From assembly GCF_003012345.1 (NCBI RefSeq), contig NZ_PVRV01000021.1:1-64000 (forward strand): a stretch of 64,000 nucleotides of DNA, given 5' to 3'. The position numbers and the translations under genes are program-made. Shown here in pieces: positions 45,429 to 56,048 of this stretch (the first letter of the stretch is position 1; each line of letters begins with the position of its first letter). The DNA comes from Phytohalomonas tamaricis (GTDB lineage Bacteria > Pseudomonadota > Gammaproteobacteria > Pseudomonadales > Halomonadaceae). Below the pieces are notes generated by a model. That model searched no databases and was not told the origin of the DNA. It worked only from the letters and a program-made list of their open reading frames with translations.

Positions 45429-45672
45429 TGACTTATTTCCTTACCTTGATCGATTCACTCGGATCGGACCCTGGGCTGAGAATTGGCGTGTATGCAGGGC
45501 ATTCTGAGCGCGTGGAGACGGTGAAAGCTAGAGGTTTCGAGTTGTTCCGTTAAGAATTATTCCCTGGCCGAGGCCGTTTAAAAATTTTCCCACCGAGTGA
45601 TACTGGATGTAGCAGCGAAGTCTGCCTGTCAAAAAAGACTGGATCAGCCGAACAAGCAGAGGAAAATCCAAG

Positions 45673-46446
45673 CTAAAAGGCGTAGGGCTTGAGACAGTCG
45701 TTGGCGATTACTGCATCAACTGCAGCGATCCAGCCATGCGGCGTACAAGAATAGAGCGTATCGTTTATCTTCAGTGGAGTTGATTCATAAGCAAAAGCCG
45801 GATGACCAGATCCCTCATCATTAAGGTTTCCAGTACGGTGACGCCACATTTCTTGTAACTGGGCAACATTTTGAGGGGTAATCTACTTTGAAGGCGAATA
45901 ATGATCACTGGCTGGAGTACGACCATAATCATGTCAATCGCCATCATAAATCCCTGTACTGGCCATGCCTTTAGCATCAAAGAAACTATTATCAACAGCG
46001 GCAACAGGAGCTGCCGGCATGTCGACCTGCCAGTAAGCATAGGTAGCGGCACCTATACCCGTTAGAGCCACTATCAGCGCCGCGATACCAGGAATACTTG
46101 CCAGTACTAAACTGCTCTTTTCTGCATTTTTAATGGAACGTTTGGCCTGCGGTCCCCGCTTACCCAGCTTTGTCCATACCCATGGCATCATAAGATAAAG
46201 GGTTATTATGGTCGGCATATATAGCCGCGGCAGCAGCTTCCATCCATGTAATCCGACCTCATAAAAGGACCATATTAAGGTAGCTATATAAATGATGGCG
46301 TTGATGCCTAGTGCCATACGAAGCCCTGCACTCATCAGGGCTCCGGTTAGAATGTAACCAATGCCAGCCAACAGATAATAAGCACTACCTCCTGCAGCAA
46401 GAAGCTGTGCGCCCCCAATGGCAAGAACTAAACCAATAATCAACAC
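45673..46446 (-). pseudogene. gcd: PQQ-dependent membrane glucose dehydrogenase remnant
   Basis: The first 170 codons encode the five-helix membrane anchor of quinoprotein glucose dehydrogenase (YYLLAGIGYILTGALM, WSFYEVGLHGWKLLPRL, then IPGIAALIVALTG). The frame then hits TGA at 45934-45936, exactly where homologues have Trp of a WxxYGRT motif, and continues in the same frame as HDYGRTPASDHYSP, TAG at 45883-45885 (Gln in homologues), ITPQNVAQLQEMWRHRTGN and STPLKINDTLYSCTPHG. It ends at another stop at 45673, after which ~500 residues of propeller are missing. The start is a GTG; a natural start may have mutated just upstream. No working enzyme is possible. Confidence 0.88.
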
Positions 46447-47236
46447 CAGCGCCCTCGAAATCGCTGGCCCTGATTTAATTCAACCCCACATAACGGGTCC
46501 CTTCGTTTCTTATTAAGTTATAATTAAGCTTAGTTATGAAAGAAAAGCATTCAATAAAAAAATAAAAATTTCAGTTAGTGAATCCATATGTTTTGAGCTG
46601 GCAAGCTGAAATTGATTGTATGAACGCAACGGCGCTTAAATGCCTTTGGTAACTAACTTTCCAGCATCACAGAAAAGGTAATTAAGCACTCTTTAGGCAG
46701 GGGCAGTAATAGGTTGTCGATAAAAAAGGAAAATAGATTATTAGTAACGTAAAGCTAATCCAGGCGGAGGGGTTGATTATTTATTTAGCAAACTAATAGA
46801 AAGCATTCGGTTGAACTCAACAGAAACGGGCCGCTCTCGCGACCCGCAAATGGCCAAACCACACTAAAAATGGAGTAGAAGACGATGGCCTCGAAACGCG
46901 GCAAATGGGCTAGCGTGCTCCTATACGCAAGAAGGAGGACAAATATTGCTGCGGAGCTTGATCAAAATGACAGCACCTATATCTAGAGCTGATAAAACAG
47001 GCTGCTTCTTAACGCGCTTAACGCATATCTGAGATTGAATGAAGCTGTTACATGTGCACTCTATCTGAAAATTTCGAGTGACCGTGTTGCCTATCACTGA
47101 ATAGCAGAGTAGATGTAAAAGCTTCTTCGCGACATTAAAAATCGCTGGCTAAGTAGCCAAAGTATGATGGCGCGATCCTTCAAAAGAATATGGATAAAGC
47201 TAGGTCCACCATATTTTTATATTTATGGGATAAAAA
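46447..47236. other. Gene-free stretch
   Basis: No recognised gene. A 34-codon frame at 46885 (MASKRGKWAS...) has a good ribosome site (GGAG nine bases before ATG) but no family resemblance; it may be a micro-protein or the stub of a lost gene. Confidence 0.45.
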
Positions 47237-48571
47237 ATGCTTTCTTTTCTGACATGGCCCATTAGAGTCATGAAAAACTTTCGAGAGACAATTGCCTATC
47301 TGACGAGTTTAATCGTTTTGGTATATCTGTCTTTAGGGATAATGGCGATTTCATTTAAAATAGACGAGTCTCATCTACCCGACTTCTTGAACATATTCGA
47401 TTTCGATGATCCCGATACCGCCCGAACGCTTTTGGCAACGCTCATTGCGGGTATGATCTCGCTTTTAGTGTTTAGTTTCTCAATGGTAATGACAGTACTG
47501 TCTCAGGCTGGTGGAAACTTTTCACACAAGCTGGTTTTTGGGCTAATTACTGAACGAAGGCATCAAAAAGTATTGGGGCATTATCTTGGGACAATCCTGT
47601 TTATTTTGATTCTGCTTATGGTACCAGTAGAAGGTAAAACGCCTGATTTATGGCGCTCACTTGCTGTCTATCTGGGTACTGGCATGGTCGTAAATTGCTT
47701 GGTGCTGTTTGTTTATTTCATTCACAATGTTTCACAATCAATTCAGATTAATGCAATAACACAAGGGATACATAGTTCTACGCAACAGGCAATGCAGCTC
47801 TTAATATCTGTACGAAATTCATCGTATGAACGTTGTTTTGCTTTTCAACAGATTAATCAAGAAAAATGTTACACAGTTTACTCACGTCAAAGTGGCTATA
47901 TACAAAGTGCTCAGCTCGAGGAACTGGCAAAGCTTGCAGAGAAAGCCGAAGCAGTCATACATCTTAACTTTCGCTTTGGTGACTATACTGTAAGTGAGTT
48001 TCCATTATTAAAGGTAGAGACCCAAAAAAAGCCTAATGAAGAATGGTGTGAAGCTGCGTTATCACGGCTTGAGTACGTAGAAGGGGAGTCCATTAAAGGA
48101 TTATATATTAATGGATTAACCCAGCTAATGGAAATAGCAATAAAAGCGTTATCTCCAGGAATCAATGATCCAGGCACCGCTCGTTTATGTATTCATCAGA
48201 TTACGGAACTGCTATGCCAGCGGTTGAAGATACAACCTTATAATACGCTCGTGGATACGCAAGGTTTTCATAGAGTGACTTGGCCAGAAGAACAGTTTGA
48301 AAGTCTGCTATATCGTGTACTATCTCCAATACTTCACTATGGAAAAAGTGATATAAGTGTTTGTTTGGGCCTAATTAAAGCCTTGAAAACAATATCTTTA
48401 TTTGCCGATGTAGAACAGCTAAAGATTATTCAGTTGCACGCGGAGCGTATCATAAATGCTCTCTGCGAAGCTGCTACTGACTCAGTAGATAGGCAGTTTA
48501 TCTCATCACGTTTGGGGGCCGGGGAACATCTTCTAAAGCTGCCTGAACGTTTACCTGAAAAGCAAAAGTAA
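47237..48571 (+). CDS. DUF2254 membrane protein
   Basis: A 444-residue membrane protein of the DUF2254 family. Four N-terminal helices lie at roughly 15-40, 65-90, 115-135 and 145-170. Signature segments are LPDFLNIFDFDDPDTARTLLATL, SLLVFSFSMVMTVLSQAGGNFS, and ALSPGINDPGTARLCIHQITELL. The C-terminal soluble half probably lies in the cytoplasm. Function unknown. AT-rich compared with the T2SS region. Confidence 0.85.
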   Translation: MLSFLTWPIRVMKNFRETIAYLTSLIVLVYLSLGIMAISFKIDESHLPDFLNIFDFDDPDTARTLLATLIAGMISLLVFSFSMVMTVLSQAGGNFSHKLVFGLITERRHQKVLGHYLGTILFILILLMVPVEGKTPDLWRSLAVYLGTGMVVNCLVLFVYFIHNVSQSIQINAITQGIHSSTQQAMQLLISVRNSSYERCFAFQQINQEKCYTVYSRQSGYIQSAQLEELAKLAEKAEAVIHLNFRFGDYTVSEFPLLKVETQKKPNEEWCEAALSRLEYVEGESIKGLYINGLTQLMEIAIKALSPGINDPGTARLCIHQITELLCQRLKIQPYNTLVDTQGFHRVTWPEEQFESLLYRVLSPILHYGKSDISVCLGLIKALKTISLFADVEQLKIIQLHAERIINALCEAATDSVDRQFISSRLGAGEHLLKLPERLPEKQK

Positions 48572-48748
48572 ATAAGCGTTTTAACTGCTTCCTCGCTCAG
48601 GTTGTTTGTTATATGAATGGAAATTCAGACAAATATTTTAAGTTCATGAGTTTAAACGCTCATCAGAGCTATCTGATGAGCGTAATATGCACGTAAAGTT
48701 CAATCTAGCCTACCGCCTCTAAAGCGCAATACGGGTTTTTACTGTTCA

Positions 48749-50277
48749 TCAAGATGCAAAGATGAAGTTATCCTCAAGATTCAGGCTGAATTTGTGGATC
48801 CCTGCCAGGAATACCGTGGCATATTCGCCGTCATCGTTGGTTACACCGACCACTGTTCTGACCGGGTCTCCAAAAGGATAAGCACTTTGAACCTCGGATA
48901 GTGCAGAGAAATCTAGCGTATCGTAGTTCGGCTCGAAATTTGCGATAGTAACACTGGGGGCAGCATCGGGGTTACGTGAGTCAAAAACAAGGTCTTCGGT
49001 ATCAAAAACGAAATTATCAGGTGCATATTCGGTGCCGTTAACGATATCACTATCGACATCGACGATATTAAACGAACTAAACTGATTGGGATTATTAAAT
49101 CCGTTATCGCCTGATGGAATGAAATCTCGATTATCTTTCATGCCTAATAGTCCCGCCTCACCTTTCAGGTTGGTTAGGTGTAAAGCGAAATCATCACTAT
49201 CCAAGCCATCAGTTCCCAAGTCTTTATATAAATAAAGATCGAAATCATCGCTTTCGCCAAAAACGAAAGGTAGATAGTTGTCACCATTATTGGCTTCAGA
49301 GGCGGCTTTGAAGGCTTCTTCTAATGTTTCGGCACCATTTAAAATAGTGCCCAAATCCAACGAATATTGAGCAGTAATAGCCTCACCATTAACGATTAAA
49401 GAGTCATCATCTGTATCGAAACCGTAAACAGTATCAATACCGTCGCCGTCAAGCCCATAGGTTGAGGCTTCGCCGCTGAAATCTAGAACATCATGTCCGA
49501 TAGGCTCCAGTTTTATACTGCCATACAAAGGCGGTTGAGGTATTGGTTCGCCATTGCTGACATCCGCTAAATTAATCACTTCCTGCACATCTGTCGAAGC
49601 ACTGTAAGAGAGCCCGCCGCTCAGCTCGCTAGCATCGATAATTGTAAAAGGTGCGTTTTCGGCGCTAGTGGCATCAACAGCTATGCGTCCATTCCCAGAA
49701 AGCTCCAGCATAGTAATGTTGCTGCCAACCAAGCTAAGTGTCAGTGTTTCATTGGCTTCAGCGCCATTAACCGCAAAATTCGTAGAAACATGAGCTATCT
49801 TGGCATCATCTGCCGCTTTGATACGAGCAGTACCTCCGTCGTAGGCGGTAACAATCTGAGCATCGCTTAGATGATTGATCGTGAGGTTAAGATCATTATT
49901 ATTTTCCCCATTCGCGGAATTCTCGTCCCTGTTAAGTTGGTTATCATACCTGGATCACTGGCCATGAAATTCAATGTAGATGCATGAGAATAATCAGAAG
50001 CATTAACGGTAATAGCTGTATCACCCGGTGTGAATGAAATACTATCCTCCTTGCTAGGCTGCTCGTCATCACAGTCCTGGGTATGGTCGTTATGGATTTC
50101 GGAGAGCTTGGTTATGATAGCCTCCAAGTGCATTTTCACCTCTAGGGGGGAGAACGTCCAAGGGCTATAATTATTATCCTTTATAGTATTACCTAAATAA
50201 TTAAATACTTTCCCGAGATAATTATCGGCGAGGGTTACGGATACATCGATATTTCTTAATTTTGAAATATTAAACAT
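48749..50277 (-). pseudogene. Acidic secreted-type protein gene split by a frameshift
   Basis: Two minus-strand frames (50277-49867 and the next frame to 48749) join into one ~509-residue product if one base is restored near 49925. Before the shift: FMASDPGMITNLTGT; after it: ENSANGENNNDLNLTINHLSDAQIVTAYDGGTARIK. The whole is Asp-rich, beta-strand-rich and has GFDTDDDSLIV, IANFEPNYDTLDFSAL and a hydrophobic end NFIFAS, features of calcium-binding type I secretion substrates or S-layer-like proteins. There is no N-terminal signal peptide. The start is well supported by AAGGAGCAGGAC. No family can be named, and no T1SS genes adjoin. Confidence 0.65.
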
Positions 50278-50844
50278 GTCCTGCTCCTTGTCTTTGGAAT
50301 GAGGAATCCTCTTGCTACGAGGCTCCTTTTTAATAATAAATGACTATGAAAACTTCCTAATTAGCTGAAGCGTGCGTGTCTTGCTGATTAAGACAAATGG
50401 ACGTGAGTTATTTGTTGTGTTCATTTTTTATTTGATACAAGGAGGCTTGAGGTTTATTTCTTGGCTTAACATGCCATAAAAATAAATTGTTATTTTAAGT
50501 AAGTTAATGAAATATTAATTAATTAGAGTTAATTTGCGTTATTTACCAGTAGGTGGAAATTTTTATTCACAATAGGAATAATCATATAAATTTATTTTTT
50601 AATTAAATTTTCTCAACGCTGCAGAAGCAGCTGTGCACGTAAAACCGCTCTAAACATCCGAACAATGAAGCATCTGCTGGGTAAGACAAGAATAAAAGGA
50701 GACAATAAAAGTAAAAGTATTTTCATTGTGAAATAGGCATACAAGACTAAGGTACTGCTTACTCCCTTAAAAAATTAATTATAATTAGGGGTGGGCTATT
50801 AGGCGCTTATTAACCTTTCTGCACACATAAAGAGAAAATCGCTG
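50278..50844. other. AT-rich intergenic region between divergent genes
   Basis: No gene recognised; very AT-rich. Presumably holds the promoters of the acidic protein gene and the GH3 gene, and is a plausible MvaT target. Confidence 0.5.
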
Positions 50845-52962
50845 ATGAAAAAAACCTTAGCGCTGATTGGGTTAGCTACCCTATCTGCAAGTGTCTCCGC
50901 ACAAAATCAAAATGATATAGCGAATATCTCAAGTATATTTACACAATTTTACGCTAAAATAGCGAACATGTATGGATTGGATACAAATAAACTATCTAAT
51001 TTATTTGAGCAAACTAATGCTGAAATAACAAGTTCTTATTCTGATGGCAAATCTAAATTCGAAGTTAACCATACTTACCAGCAAGTTAAACTCGTAAGTA
51101 TGGCTGGGTTACCAATGCTTAAAATTGGTAACTTAACCTTTAAAGACATGAATCGTGATGGCCGTGTGAACCGCTATGAAGACTGGCGACTTACACCGGA
51201 AGACCGTGCTAGAAACTTGCTAACCCACATGACATTGGAAGAAAAGGCTGGTGTCATGATGCACGGTACTTTTTCAACCGTCACCGACTCAGACGGTAAT
51301 ACAACATATGATATTGATGATATATCCGATATCATCAATAACAAAAAGGTGAATACGTTTATTACCCGGTTGGATATAGAACCCACGAGTTTCGCAGAGG
51401 AAAATAACAGCTTACAGCAGATCGCTGAGCAATCACGGCTTGGCATACCTTTAAGTATTAGCACCGATCCTCGTAACTCCTTCCTTTATACCGAAGGGGC
51501 AAGCGTTGAATCTGATTACTTCTCTAAATGGCCAGAGGCACTTGGTTTAGGCGCCATAGGTGATCCTGATGTTGTCAAAGAATTCGCTGACATCGCACGC
51601 CAAGAATATCTAGCTGTTGGTATAAATACTGCACTTTCACCGCAAGCTGATCTTTATAGCGAACCAAGGTGGGCGCGTGGTAACGGGACATTCGGTCAGG
51701 ATGAGCAGTTAGCTAAGACACTAGTCAATGCTTATGTTCTCGGAATGCAAAACGGCAATTCTTTGAATGATGGGAGTGTTCTAACGGTTGTAAAGCATTG
51801 GGTGGGATATGGCGAGGCCAAAGATGGTTGGGATAGCCATAATCCTTACGGTAAATATGCTGACTTCCACGGCAAAGATATCCGCAAGCACATTACTCCT
51901 TTCATTGGTGCCTTTGACGCTAACGTTGCTTCGGTAATGCCGACCTATTCGATTCTTCAGGGTGCAACCTACCGTGGTCGTACTATCGATGAAGAAGTAG
52001 GCGCGGGCTTCAGTCATTTCTTGCTGACGGATCTTTTACGTGAAGAGTATGGGTTCCAAGGCGTGATCGTAAGTGACTGGCTGATTACCAATGACTGCAG
52101 TGGTGGATGTGAGAATGGCGTCCTGGGTGGCGAAAATTACTCGTTAGGCATGCCATGGGGTGTCGAGGAATTATCCGAAGAAGAACGTTTCGTAAAAGCG
52201 GTCAATGCTGGCATTGACCAGTTTGGTGGTGTTGATAACAGTGAAATTCTGGTAGAGGCAGTAAAGGATAAGAAGCTGACTGAAAAGCGTCTGGAGGAGT
52301 CGGCATTAAAGATCCTGATCCAGAAGTTTCAGATGGGCCTGTTCGAGAATCCTTATGTCGACGCCTCTAAGGCAGCGAGTATAGTAGGCAATGATGCACA
52401 TCAGGATGCCGCTGATGCCGCACAGAAGAACTCACTGGTGTTGCTGAAGAATGACGATATCTTGCCTATCGGCAAAAACAAGAAAATCTATCTCTATAAT
52501 ATTGATGCTGATGCGGCACGTGATGCAGGCTTGAGCGTCGTTGATAACTTGGAAGATGCCGATCTCGCCATCGTTCGATCAACAGCGCCCTATGAAACAC
52601 TGCATCCCGGTTACCTCTTCGGGTCAAGCCAGCATGAGGGCTCTCTTGATTATCCCGATGATAATGCAGATCTGATGATGGTTAATGAGGCTAGCAGTAA
52701 GGGAGTGCCTACCATTGTAACTGTCTATCTAGACAGACCTGCAATTTTGACCAAGATGCAAGATAAGGTAAGTGCACTTATTGGGAACTTCGGTATATCG
52801 GATGCAAATCTTTTCGATGCGCTTATTAAGTCCCGTAAGTTTGAAGCGACACTACCTGTTGACTTACCTGCCTCTATGGAACAGGTCATCAATCGTGAAT
52901 CAGAAGATTATCAAGGGGATAGAACACCTTTATATTCTGTAGGATACGGTCTGGCTAAATAA
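50845..52962 (+). CDS. Glycoside hydrolase family 3 enzyme (beta-glucosidase-like), secreted
   Basis: A 705-residue protein with a signal peptide (KKTLALIGLATLSASVSAQ). An EF-hand-like loop DMNRDGRVNRYED at about residues 93-105 precedes the GH3 N-terminal barrel (MTLEEKAGVMMHGTF). KHWVGYGEAKDG matches the GH3 KHF-like signature. The nucleophile is Asp411 in GVIVSDWLI. A C-terminal alpha/beta sandwich follows (SLVLLKNDDILPIGKNKKIYL). It would cleave beta-glucosidic or related bonds in the periplasm or outside, possibly exported onward by the adjacent type II system. Strong terminator downstream. Confidence 0.9.
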   Translation: MKKTLALIGLATLSASVSAQNQNDIANISSIFTQFYAKIANMYGLDTNKLSNLFEQTNAEITSSYSDGKSKFEVNHTYQQVKLVSMAGLPMLKIGNLTFKDMNRDGRVNRYEDWRLTPEDRARNLLTHMTLEEKAGVMMHGTFSTVTDSDGNTTYDIDDISDIINNKKVNTFITRLDIEPTSFAEENNSLQQIAEQSRLGIPLSISTDPRNSFLYTEGASVESDYFSKWPEALGLGAIGDPDVVKEFADIARQEYLAVGINTALSPQADLYSEPRWARGNGTFGQDEQLAKTLVNAYVLGMQNGNSLNDGSVLTVVKHWVGYGEAKDGWDSHNPYGKYADFHGKDIRKHITPFIGAFDANVASVMPTYSILQGATYRGRTIDEEVGAGFSHFLLTDLLREEYGFQGVIVSDWLITNDCSGGCENGVLGGENYSLGMPWGVEELSEEERFVKAVNAGIDQFGGVDNSEILVEAVKDKKLTEKRLEESALKILIQKFQMGLFENPYVDASKAASIVGNDAHQDAADAAQKNSLVLLKNDDILPIGKNKKIYLYNIDADAARDAGLSVVDNLEDADLAIVRSTAPYETLHPGYLFGSSQHEGSLDYPDDNADLMMVNEASSKGVPTIVTVYLDRPAILTKMQDKVSALIGNFGISDANLFDALIKSRKFEATLPVDLPASMEQVINRESEDYQGDRTPLYSVGYGLAK

Positions 52963-52977
52963 CTAGTCGCACAAAAG

Positions 52978-53015
52978 TTAAGCTTGGCTCTTCACCAGAG
53001 CCAAGCTTAATCTTT
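52978..53015 (+). terminator. Terminator of GH3 gene
   Basis: TTAAGCTTGGCTC and GAGCCAAGCTTAA form a perfect 13-bp stem with a seven-base loop, followed by TCTTTT. Confidence 0.93.
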
Positions 53016-53202
53016 TATCATTTACAGGTTAGTTCTTGAGCACTTTAATCTTTATCTTCGTGCCGAGAACGTGAATGAACTATTAAACGTTTTATCCCTG
53101 CCTTCACTAGGTCCTGCCTGTACAACGAACCCGTTCCTAGAGATATTTTGTAAGTCAGTTCATTCACCAAAGCTGAACGGGGCTAGTGGCCCGCTCTGAC
53201 TT

Positions 53203-55422
53203 TCAACGTACCTGGCCGACTTGGTTGGCCGGTTGAATGGGTTGAATGAGTTGCAGCTGTTGCCGGTATTCATCGGTGATTTGGCTGGCTTGGCTATTGT
53301 TAGTAATAACCCTTGGTGTGATCAATACGATCAATTCTGAACGGTTTCTGCTGCGTTGCGTACTGCCAAAGAGCCAATGTAGGCCAGGAATACGATTGAG
53401 ATAAGGCACACTGCTGTCACTTTCTGAATCGCTTTGTTGAATCAATCCACCCAGCAGTACGGTTTGCCCACTTTGGACGGCCACTTGCGTTGAAACGGCG
53501 CGAGTTGAGATGGTGGGGTTGCCATTGGCATCCGTTGTCGAACTGGCATCGCTGACTTGCTGCTGGATCGTCATATACACTAAGCCACCCGGATTGATCC
53601 GAGGCGTCACGTCTAAAATCACGCCTGTTTGAATATATTCCACGCTGCTGTAGGTCGAGTCGCTAGAAGTCGTGACAGACGTCTGGTTAACAGGGATGTT
53701 TTCGCCTACCTGAATTTGCGCCTGTTCGTTATTCATGACAACTAGAGAGGGGGCTGAGAGCACGCGCGTATTGCCGCTGGTTTCTAAGGCGTGCAATGCG
53801 ACCTGCAAGTTATTGCTGACAAAGGAGTAAAACAGCGCGTCCGATGAACTTAGCGCTGCGCCTCCCTGGCCTAAAGCGCCCTGACTGCCCGAAGTATTTT
53901 CCACGCCGGTCGTGTCTGAGTTACCCGCCAGATTGCCTAAGTACCATTGCACCCCCAGATTCAATGCTCCGGTCAGGCCGACTTCCAGAATTCGCGTCTC
54001 GATCTGTACTTGGATCGGGTGATTGTCCAGTCGCTTGATGGCCGACTGGATCTCGCTCCATTGCGAAGGACGGCTGCGAATGATGAGCTGATTGCTACTT
54101 CTCTGTGCGGTAATACGCACACCGGAATCATTGCCGTTTGGATTGCTCGTCGCGTTATCTTCGTCATTGTCGCTATCGGATTGCATGCCGGTGGAATTCA
54201 CATCAGTGCTCCCCAGCGAGTCGAGACCATTATTATTTAATCCTCCTAAGCCACGGTTCTGATTCCCTCCAGTAGTACCATTCGATAACGTAGTCGTTCG
54301 CAATCCAGGTTGCACCTGAGACTCGGGCTCCTCTGTGACGGGCTCGTTGTTGTAAATCTGGCGTAAGTACCGGGCCAGGTCGGAGGCCTTCATGTTGCGT
54401 ACGTCATAGACATACATCTGCGGCTCGTCACCCCCCCCTCGGTCAATCGTTTCAATCCATTGACGTACCTCATTGAGGTACTCGGGCTGTGGTGAGATCG
54501 CTACGACGGCATTGGTCCGCTCGATGGGAAGAAAACGCAGCATACCGGCCAGCGGGGTGCCGCTTTCCGGGCCGAACAGACGATCCAACTCGGGTATAAG
54601 CTCAGTGACACTGGCACGCTGCAGGCCAAAGACGCCAATCGACATTCCCTCAAGCCAGTTCACATCGAATGTATTAATGGTGCGTTCGTAATTGGACAGC
54701 TCTTCAGGAGTGCCCGCTAGCGCAATCATGTTGCGTGAGGGGTCGACCAGAAGGAAGGCGTTCTCACGCGCGAAGGGCTTGAGCAATTTCTGCATCTCAA
54801 CTGCTGAGATGTAGTCGAGAGCGAACAGGCGGGCCGATAATCCATTGCCAGGCTCAGGAATTCCCAAAGAAGGCACGAGACGACCAGGTACCGCCATATT
54901 GGCAGGGACAACCATGTAGCGATTACCTTCGCGAACCAGGGCATTGTCGGTCCAAGACAGCAATGTCTCAAGGATCGGTAGTGCTTCGCTTTCGGCGACA
55001 GGCTTGGAGGTAGAAAATGTCACCTCGCCCTTCACTCCTTGAGCGATGGTGTAGTTTTCCTGAAGCAGGTCGCCAAGAATACTGTTAATAACCGCTCGTA
55101 TGGGCTGATTGTTAAAATTAAAAACAATGCCACCTTCATCTTGCGGCGATACTGCCACGGAAGGGGGGGCACGTTCATCCTGACGGTCGATAAAACGGCT
55201 AGTGCCTCGGATAATCTGGCTGGATGCATGCGCCTCTGGCACTGTTTCGGATGCGGCCGGTACGTTGGGAGAAGGCTCCTGAGTCAAGGGGCGCTGGTTA
55301 CCGGTACCCGCGAGCCCTTCACGCAGCAGGGCATCATCCTGTTGCATGTTGGCAGCGGGTGACACACAGCCGGCCAGTAAGGTGGCAGTAGCCAGACAGG
55401 CCAGGGGGTAGCGCAAGATCAC
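53203..55422 (-). CDS. gspD: Type II secretion outer-membrane secretin
   Basis: A 739-residue secretin that forms the outer-membrane channel. The N-terminus is a lipoprotein signal ending LLAGC, so it may be self-piloting. N0 and N1-N3 domains follow at about 95-480, with a Gly/Asn-rich insertion near 370-420 (NGTTGGNQNRGLGGLNNNG) in N3. The secretin core is VQIETRILEVGLTGALNLGVQW, VLSAPSLVVMNNEQAQIQVGENIPV, then QVAVQSGQTVLLGGLIQQSD and the S domain LIVLITPRVI. It is the last gene of the minus-strand gspEFGHIJKLMC-D cluster. Confidence 0.95.
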   Translation of the reverse strand: MILRYPLACLATATLLAGCVSPAANMQQDDALLREGLAGTGNQRPLTQEPSPNVPAASETVPEAHASSQIIRGTSRFIDRQDERAPPSVAVSPQDEGGIVFNFNNQPIRAVINSILGDLLQENYTIAQGVKGEVTFSTSKPVAESEALPILETLLSWTDNALVREGNRYMVVPANMAVPGRLVPSLGIPEPGNGLSARLFALDYISAVEMQKLLKPFARENAFLLVDPSRNMIALAGTPEELSNYERTINTFDVNWLEGMSIGVFGLQRASVTELIPELDRLFGPESGTPLAGMLRFLPIERTNAVVAISPQPEYLNEVRQWIETIDRGGGDEPQMYVYDVRNMKASDLARYLRQIYNNEPVTEEPESQVQPGLRTTTLSNGTTGGNQNRGLGGLNNNGLDSLGSTDVNSTGMQSDSDNDEDNATSNPNGNDSGVRITAQRSSNQLIIRSRPSQWSEIQSAIKRLDNHPIQVQIETRILEVGLTGALNLGVQWYLGNLAGNSDTTGVENTSGSQGALGQGGAALSSSDALFYSFVSNNLQVALHALETSGNTRVLSAPSLVVMNNEQAQIQVGENIPVNQTSVTTSSDSTYSSVEYIQTGVILDVTPRINPGGLVYMTIQQQVSDASSTTDANGNPTISTRAVSTQVAVQSGQTVLLGGLIQQSDSESDSSVPYLNRIPGLHWLFGSTQRSRNRSELIVLITPRVITNNSQASQITDEYRQQLQLIQPIQPANQVGQVR

Positions 55423-55493
55423 GATGGTAAAACTCCTGATAAAGAGGGCGGCTGAAAAGGGCTGCCTAGGCTCTGGGGCATGAATAAAGTTTA

Positions 55494-56048
55494 TTATTTC
55501 GACGAGGTCTGCCCTGGTGACATAGGTTGAACCTCTGTTGGCGGTGGTGCTTGAGAAGCAGGCCCGAGCGGGGCCTTTTCGATGCTAAGCGGTAGGAGGT
55601 GCTGGCGGTCACCTGCCGTGAACAGTACTTCGTCAGGTTCGACTCGCTCCAGCTTCCAGCCATTAGGCAGTGCCTTTCCACGCGCAAGGCTTAAAGCTTT
55701 GCCATGGCTATCTTTCAGTAGAGCCAACTGTAGGGTGTCGGTCACGATGACTCCGGTCAGGGTAAACCCCTGCAGCAGCTGAGTCTCGCTCGCTATGCTC
55801 ATCTGTTGATCGGGCTTGCGGTCCGGGCTGAACACAGGCTGTTTCCATGTGTTGGCATACGCCTCGAGTGGAGGCGGTGCCGGCAGCGCTGGTGTATTGG
55901 TGGAGACCGCCTGCGGCTTTTTTTCTTGAGAAGGCAGCCAATGAACATGCCGACCGACGCCAGTAGCAAAAAAGAGCAGTGATGCGGTTAACAAGGCAGC
56001 CGTCAGCATAAGCCAAGGGGTTAGTCGGCGATGGTCGGCTTGATTCAT
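55494..56048 (-). CDS. gspC: Type II secretion GspC/GspN-like clamp protein
   Basis: A 184-residue inner-membrane protein with one N-terminal helix (WLMLTAALLTASLLFFATGV), a Pro-rich linker and a small periplasmic HR-type domain (LLQGFTLTGVIVTDTLQLALLKDSHGKALSLARGKAL). This resembles GspC/XcpP, which links the inner platform with the secretin N0 domain, and it lies next to gspD as expected. The PDZ or coiled-coil end of classical GspC is missing; the C-terminus is a short Pro-rich tail. GspN/GspP-like annotation is the alternative. It overlaps gspM by four bases. Confidence 0.75.
   Translation of the reverse strand: MNQADHRRLTPWLMLTAALLTASLLFFATGVGRHVHWLPSQEKKPQAVSTNTPALPAPPPLEAYANTWKQPVFSPDRKPDQQMSIASETQLLQGFTLTGVIVTDTLQLALLKDSHGKALSLARGKALPNGWKLERVEPDEVLFTAGDRQHLLPLSIEKAPLGPASQAPPPTEVQPMSPGQTSSK

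Noticed and set aside
46885-46989. 34-codon frame with a good ribosome site
   Set aside because: Too short and without resemblance to any family to be listed as a gene; recorded only in the intergenic entry.
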